NCBI GenBank assembly: GCA_025056515.1
Contig: JANWWB010000188.1
Span: 1 to 9,053 of the forward strand
Direction: 5' to 3'
Source: Anaerolineales bacterium
Lineage (GTDB): Bacteria; Chloroflexota; Anaerolineae; Anaerolineales; Villigracilaceae
Length of the DNA stretch: 9,053 bases
Shown one piece after another: positions 5,612 through 9,053 of this stretch; the stretch's first letter is position 1, and each line of letters opens with the position of its first letter. A model generated the notes under the pieces. The model was not told the origin of the DNA. It saw only the letters and a list, made by a program, of their open reading frames with translations, and did no database searches. The position numbers and the translations under genes were made by a program.

Positions 5612-7420
5612 GCCCTCAAAAAAATGCTCTCCGGTAATGAAGCCGTTGCGCGCGGCATGTGGGAGGCAGGGGTACAGGTCGCCTCGGCCTACCCCGGCAC
5701 GCCTAGCACCGAAATCCTCGAAAACTTTGCCCTCTACCCCGGCATTTACGCCGAGTGGGCCACCAACGAAAAGGTGGCGGTGGATGTGGCCGTCGGCGCA
5801 GCCTACGCGGGCAAGCGCGCCCTGGCGGCGATGAAGCACGTCGGGCTGAACGTGGCCGCCGACTCTCTCATGTATGCTTCGATGACCGGCATAGAGGCCG
5901 GATTGGTCATCGTCAGCGCCGACGACCCTGCTATGCACTCCAGCCAAAACGAACAGGACAATCGCACCTATGCCAAGTTCGCCCGCGTCCCCTGCCTCGA
6001 ACCCTCCGACAGCCAGGAAGCCAAAGACTTCACCATCGCCGCCTTCGAACTCTCCGAGCGTTTCGATACCCCCGTCTTGCTGCGCCTGACCACCCGCATC
6101 TGCCATTCGATGAGCGCCGTCGAACTGGGCGAGCGCCTCGAACTGCCCGCCCAGACCAAGCCCTTCCCGCGCAACCCGGCCAAGTACGTCATGGTGCCGA
6201 GCAACGCCATCAAGCGCCATCCGGTTATTGAGGAACGCATTCGCCTCATCGCCGAATACGCAAACGAATCGCCGCTTAACCGCATCGAATGGCGCGAGCG
6301 CACCTTGGGCATCATCACCTCCGGCGTCTCCTACCAGTACGCCCGCGAGGTCTTCCCGAACGCCTCGGTGCTGAAACTGGGCATGTCCTGGCCGCTGCCG
6401 GAGAAACTCATCCGCACATTTGCGGCGGGCGTCGAGCGGCTCATCATCCTGGAGGAACTCGACCCGTTCATCGAGGAAGGGGTGAAACTGATGGGCATCG
6501 CCTGCGAGGGGAAGAGCATCTTCCCGCTGGTGGGCGAATTCGACCCGTATGTGGTGCGCGCCGCGGCAGTGCGCGCCGGACTTCTGCCTGCTTCCGTGCT
6601 GGAGGCCTCCCCCGCCCCGGAGGTCGGTCCGCTCCCGGCCCGGCCGCCGGTGCTGTGCCCGGGCTGTCCGCACCGCCCGACCTTCTACGTGCTGAACAAG
6701 CTCAAGGTGCCGGTCAACGGCGACATCGGCTGCTACACCCTGGGGCTGATTCCGCCCCTGAGCGCCATCCACACCTGCGGCTGCATGGGCGCGGGGATTG
6801 CCGTCGCCCACGGCGCGGCGCAGGCCGGAAGTCCCGAAAAGCACGTCGCCGTCATCGGCGATTCGACCTTCTTCCACACCGGCGTCCCGGCGCTCATCAA
6901 CGTCGCCTACAACCGCGCGCCGGTGGTGACCGTCATCCTCGACAACCGCATCACCGGCATGACCGGCCACCAGCAGAACCCCGGCACGGGGCAGACTCTG
7001 CTGGGCAAGGACGCGCCGGTCATCGAGCTGGAACCGCTGGTGCGCGCCTGCGGCATCCAACACGTCCGCACGCTTTCGGCGCTGGACGTGGACGAAATCG
7101 AGAAGACGCTCAAGGAATACGTCAAACTGGACGAGCCGTCGGTGCTGATTGTGCAGGAGCCGTGCGCCCTGCTGCCCGAAGCGCGCCGCAGGTGGGTCCC
7201 GCTGGAGGTGCTGGCCGAGAAGTGCAACGGCTGCACCTTGTGCTTCCGCATCGGCTGTCCGGCGATCCTCAAGAGCGAGGAACTGGACGAGAAGACGCAG
7301 CGGCCCAAGGCGCTGATTGACGCCAGCCTTTGCACCGGCTGCGAGGTCTGCGCCCAGATTTGCCCGCGCGACGCCATCCCCTTCCGCCCGGATAGCCTGT
7401 TCGTGGAGAAGGCGCGGTAG
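5609..7420 (+). CDS. iorA: Indolepyruvate:ferredoxin oxidoreductase, alpha subunit
   Basis: The 603-residue protein is full length for IorA, the thiamine-diphosphate subunit that oxidatively decarboxylates indolepyruvate and related aryl 2-oxo acids to aryl-acetyl-CoA and reduces ferredoxin. The N-terminal pyrimidine-binding region has YPGTPSTEI (28-36) and EWATNEK (49-55) with the conserved Glu at 54. CPGCPHR (350-356) precedes the pyrophosphate domain, where GDS at 417-419 and N446 match the thiamine-diphosphate/Mg motif. Two iron-sulfur motifs close the protein: C539-x2-C542-x2-C545-x4-C550 and C575-x2-C578-x2-C581-x3-C585, each followed by Pro. The start is TTG at 5609, supported by AGGAG at 5598-5602 with a 6-base spacer and by the MALKKMLSGN beginning; the next in-frame ATG (5624) lacks such a site. 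Its partner iorB lies downstream, separated by 260 bases of repeats. Confidence 0.96.
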   Translation: MALKKMLSGNEAVARGMWEAGVQVASAYPGTPSTEILENFALYPGIYAEWATNEKVAVDVAVGAAYAGKRALAAMKHVGLNVAADSLMYASMTGIEAGLVIVSADDPAMHSSQNEQDNRTYAKFARVPCLEPSDSQEAKDFTIAAFELSERFDTPVLLRLTTRICHSMSAVELGERLELPAQTKPFPRNPAKYVMVPSNAIKRHPVIEERIRLIAEYANESPLNRIEWRERTLGIITSGVSYQYAREVFPNASVLKLGMSWPLPEKLIRTFAAGVERLIILEELDPFIEEGVKLMGIACEGKSIFPLVGEFDPYVVRAAAVRAGLLPASVLEASPAPEVGPLPARPPVLCPGCPHRPTFYVLNKLKVPVNGDIGCYTLGLIPPLSAIHTCGCMGAGIAVAHGAAQAGSPEKHVAVIGDSTFFHTGVPALINVAYNRAPVVTVILDNRITGMTGHQQNPGTGQTLLGKDAPVIELEPLVRACGIQHVRTLSALDVDEIEKTLKEYVKLDEPSVLIVQEPCALLPEARRRWVPLEVLAEKCNGCTLCFRIGCPAILKSEELDEKTQRPKALIDASLCTGCEVCAQICPRDAIPFRPDSLFVEKAR

Positions 7421-7440
7421 AAGATTGCATCGAAGCAGGG

Positions 7441-7542
7441 TGTCATTGCGAGCCCCCGCAGGGGGCGAAGCAATCCCATTGAACCAAAAGCAAGCCGCAT
7501 GCCATGGGATCGCCACGCTCGCTTTGCTCGCTCGCGATGACA
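7441..7542. repeat. Palindromic repeat element (MITE-like) between iorA and iorB
   Basis: The element is 102 bases long. TGTCATTGCGAG at 7441-7452 and CTCGCGATGACA at 7531-7542 are inverted ends matching at 11 of 12 positions. An inner pair, GCGAAGCAATCCCAT (7465-7479) and ATGGGATCGCCACGC (7504-7518), matches at 12 of 15, and CCCCC-GCA-GGGGG (7453-7465) forms a local hairpin. GTCATTGCGAG with GAAGCAATCCC is, from memory, the core of dispersed repeats found in many bacterial genomes. No transposase is encoded. In RNA it would fold into a long stem between the two ior genes. Confidence 0.75.
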
Positions 7543-7564
7543 TTCTTCTCGTTTATTTCGACTG

Positions 7565-7623
7565 ACCACAGAAAAGGCAGTCTTTCATCAGAAAATCAGT
7601 GTTCATTCGTGTTTCTCTGTGGT
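7565..7623. repeat. Second, unrelated palindromic repeat upstream of iorB
   Basis: ACCACAGAAAA at 7565-7575 and TTCTCTGTGGT at 7613-7623 are inverted ends matching at 10 of 11 positions. The interior read on the minus strand contains ACACGAATGAACACTGAT, which resembles a common dispersed element of the ACCACAGAG...CACGAATGAACACGAAT type (from memory). It lies 22 bases after the first element and about 57 bases before iorB, and carries no gene. Confidence 0.6.
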
Positions 7624-7680
7624 TTCCAAGAACGTTCGGTTCGTCTTCTTGGAAAACAAAAGCGTTCAAGGAGAGTTCTC

Positions 7681-8295
7681 ATGAAAAACGTCATCAATTT
7701 CCTGCTCTGCGGCGTTGGCGGCCAGGGGACGGTGCTGGCCAGCGATGTGCTGGTCAACGTCGGGCTGGCGGCCGGATTGGAGGCCAAGCAGGCCGAAGTA
7801 CACGGCATGAGCCAGCGCGGCGGCAGCGTCATCAGTTACGTGCGCTGGGGGCGCGAGGTCCATGCGCCCATCATCGGCCAGGGCGAGGCCGACATCCTGC
7901 TGGCCTTCGAGAAGCTGGAGGTGCTGCGCAATATCCGCTTCCTGCGAGCGGATGGGGTCGCCGTCATCAACAACCAAGCCATCGTCCCGCTGACGGTCAC
8001 CACTGGCGGACAGAAGTACCCGGCCGACGAGGAAATCCGTGCCGCCTTTGCCGCCGTCACCCCCAACGTCCGCTTCGTGGACGGCGAGCGGATTGCCGAG
8101 GAACTGGGCAATTTGCGCGTCGCCAACGTCGTCCTGCTCGGCGCGCTCTCGGCCCTGCTGGAGCGCGAGCCGGCCCTGGAGGGCTCAGCCCTCTCCGCCG
8201 AGACCTGGCTGAAGGTCATCGAGGAGCGCGTCCCGGCCAAGTACGTGGAATTGAACCGCAGGGCGTTCGAGGAGGGGAGGAGAGCAGTGGAGTAG
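7681..8295 (+). CDS. iorB: Indolepyruvate:ferredoxin oxidoreductase, beta subunit
   Basis: The 204-residue protein is the gamma-type (2-oxoacid:acceptor oxidoreductase) subunit that pairs with IorA. CGVGGQGTVLASDVL at 10-24 is the glycine-rich loop typical of this domain, and EVHGMSQRGGSVISYVR (39-55) is its family signature. The start at 7681 is set by AAGGAG at 7668-7673 with a 7-base spacer; a longer open frame back to 7504 runs through repeat elements and is not coding. The stop codon and the last few codons lie within a heptamer repeat array (8282-8345), so the terminal residues RRAVE may derive partly from the repeat. Complete IorAB forms a soluble cytoplasmic heteromer that links aromatic amino-acid degradation to ferredoxin. 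Confidence 0.95.
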   Translation: MKNVINFLLCGVGGQGTVLASDVLVNVGLAAGLEAKQAEVHGMSQRGGSVISYVRWGREVHAPIIGQGEADILLAFEKLEVLRNIRFLRADGVAVINNQAIVPLTVTTGGQKYPADEEIRAAFAAVTPNVRFVDGERIAEELGNLRVANVVLLGALSALLEREPALEGSALSAETWLKVIEERVPAKYVELNRRAFEEGRRAVE

Positions 8296-8345
8296 TGAGC
8301 AGTGAGAAGTGAACAGTCATCAGTCTGCGGTGGGCAGTGGGCAGT
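8282..8345 (+). repeat. Degenerate heptamer tandem array (consensus GAGCAGT) spanning the iorB stop codon
   Basis: Nine consecutive units follow a seven-base period: GAGCAGT, GGAGTAGT (one base longer), GAGCAGT, GAGAAGT, GAACAGT, CATCAGT, CTGCGGT, GGGCAGT, GGGCAGT. The iorB TAG is inside the second unit. Similar GTGAGCAGTGAGCAGT runs occur between genes in several bacterial phyla (from memory). There are no spacers, so it is not a CRISPR array. Confidence 0.75.
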
Positions 8346-8387
8346 GAACTCGTAAGTTTCTTCTCTATTTATCAAAAGGAGTGACGC

Positions 8388-8942
8388 ATGGACTTGACCC
8401 AAATCACCCAATTCCTTGCACCGCTGCTCCCCTATCTGCTCAAAGGCGGCATCGAACTCGCCAAATCCGCCGCCGGCGAACTGGGCAAGAAACTCTCCGC
8501 CGATGGCTGGGAGGGACTGAAAAAACTGGCGGAGAAAATCCAGAAAAAGGCCTCTGATCCAGTTGTTAAGCAAGTTGGAGATGATGATGTTGTTGTAGCT
8601 GCCAGGTTTACAACGATTCCTAATGACAACTGTTATCCGGGAATTCATTATGGGGTGCTTTCAATCGTAGATACAGCGACACAGGTAGAAATCGTATCCT
8701 TGAGTTTTTCTGTGCGAGTAGAAGATTTCGCATTTGACCATGTTTCACGTCCACTTTTTTCTAAAATAACATCAGTGGCGCTGGGATTTGGCTCGCTGGT
8801 CATGTTCATTCTCTCTGCTTTAGAACAGATAGATAAGACGCTTGGTATGGCTTCAGGGACAGCTTTTGCTTTCTTAGCAAGCGCAGTGCTGTTAAGATTG
8901 TGGAATATGTTTCACCGACCTACTATCACTCACGCACCCTAA
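8388..8942 (+). CDS. Unrecognised 184-residue protein with two C-terminal membrane helices, compositionally chimeric
   Basis: I do not recognise a characterised family. Residues 1-55 are helical and Lys-rich at the end: a hydrophobic stretch QFLAPLLPYLLKGG (8-21), then IELAKSAAGELGKKL and EGLKKLAEKIQKK, which look amphipathic. Residues 56-120 are a likely beta-rich soluble part. Residues about 126-146 and 152-172 are two probable membrane segments with a short loop, leaving a short tail HRPTITHAP. The start has AAGGAG (8376-8381) six bases upstream. By hand count, 39 of the first 55 codons end in G or C but only 44 of the remaining 129 do, a sharp change at about 8553. The second part may have been acquired from elsewhere. 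Distance from iorB (92 bases, mostly repeat) argues against a shared role. A membrane-anchored sensor or adaptor is possible but unproven. Confidence 0.75.
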   Translation: MDLTQITQFLAPLLPYLLKGGIELAKSAAGELGKKLSADGWEGLKKLAEKIQKKASDPVVKQVGDDDVVVAARFTTIPNDNCYPGIHYGVLSIVDTATQVEIVSLSFSVRVEDFAFDHVSRPLFSKITSVALGFGSLVMFILSALEQIDKTLGMASGTAFAFLASAVLLRLWNMFHRPTITHAP

Positions 8943-8950
8943 AAAATTCG

Positions 8951-8977
8951 AAAGATAGAACAACGAACGTCATCTTT
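8951..8977. terminator. Weak AT-rich hairpin between convergent genes, possible bidirectional terminator
   Basis: AAAGAT (8951-8956) and ATCTTT (8972-8977) can pair around a 15-base loop. A run of T follows in each direction (two more T on the plus strand, six T on the minus strand after CGAA). The stem is short and AT-rich, so termination strength is doubtful. Confidence 0.25.
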
Positions 8978-9053
8978 TTACCCCGCGACCGTCGGCGCAT
9001 CGAGCAGGCGCTCCAAAACAACGCCTGCTGACCCTCCCCCAAATCCAAAGGAT
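8978..9053 (-). CDS. C-terminal end of a protein, probably ketosynthase-like, cut by window edge
   Basis: A minus-strand frame enters from the right edge and stops with TAA at 8978-8980. Its 24 visible residues begin SFGFGGGSAGVVLERLLD. Beta-ketoacyl-ACP synthases of the FabF type end with SFGFGGxNAxLVF followed by a few residues, and the pattern here agrees except for Ser in place of the Asn. The gene would converge with the 184-residue protein gene. The resemblance rests on one short motif, so another Gly-rich C-terminus cannot be excluded. Confidence 0.5.
   Translation of the reverse strand, partial: SFGFGGGSAGVVLERLLDAPTVAG

Noticed and set aside
6289..7320. 343-codon plus-strand frame inside iorA
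   Set aside because: Alternative-frame shadow made of Arg, Gly, His and Pro runs with no family features.
5591..7543. 650-codon open frame on the minus strand opposite iorA
   Set aside because: It is a codon-phase shadow of a GC-rich gene: the protein is low in complexity (rich in Ala, Gly, Arg, His, Asp, Val), has no recognisable domain, and runs through the repeat after iorA. The plus-strand IorA motifs are unambiguous.
7504..7680. Longer start for IorB at 7504
   Set aside because: The extension lies in two repeat elements, and the ATG at 7681 has a good ribosome site and matches the family N-terminus.
8282..8345. Repeat array as a CRISPR
   Set aside because: The units are seven bases long, contiguous and degenerate, with no spacers and no cas genes nearby.

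Overview
The window is about 60% GC and carries compact, mostly unidirectional bacterial gene blocks. The gene mix fits an anaerobic or thermophilic member of the Chloroflexota (Anaerolineae-like): an indolepyruvate:ferredoxin oxidoreductase, a BchC-like medium-chain dehydrogenase beside a pterin-synthase-like gene, several glycan genes, and dispersed intergenic repeats. This assignment is an inference from gene content and protein style; no marker gene is present to prove it.

Left block, minus strand (5449 down to 1). A PlsC-type acyltransferase, a zinc-ligand-free medium-chain dehydrogenase, a small 6-pyruvoyl-tetrahydropterin-synthase (PTPS) homologue, a family 4 glycosyltransferase and a class I methyltransferase are packed with overlaps or gaps of at most 55 bases. 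They look like one transcription unit. After an 83-base gap with its own extended -10 promoter come an NAD-dependent sugar-nucleotide epimerase and the start of a 3-methyladenine DNA glycosylase cut by the window edge. The first five genes could build a modified, perhaps glycosylated, pterin or lipid-linked product, but no product can be named from sequence alone.

Divergent region (5450-5608). It holds a promoter candidate for each direction, a perfect 9-base inverted repeat, and a strong Shine-Dalgarno sequence in front of a 26-codon reading frame that overlaps the acyltransferase start.

Right block, plus strand (5609-8942). iorA and iorB encode the two subunits of indolepyruvate:ferredoxin oxidoreductase, which oxidatively decarboxylates aryl 2-oxo acids from aromatic amino acids to aryl-acetyl-CoA while reducing ferredoxin. 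They are separated by 260 bases that contain two different palindromic repeat elements, and a third repeat (a heptamer array) covers the iorB stop codon. A gene for an unrecognised 184-residue membrane protein follows. Its first 55 codons are GC-rich and the rest is AT-rich, as if two pieces of different origin were joined.

Right edge. A minus-strand reading frame enters from outside the window and ends with a ketosynthase-like C-terminal motif.
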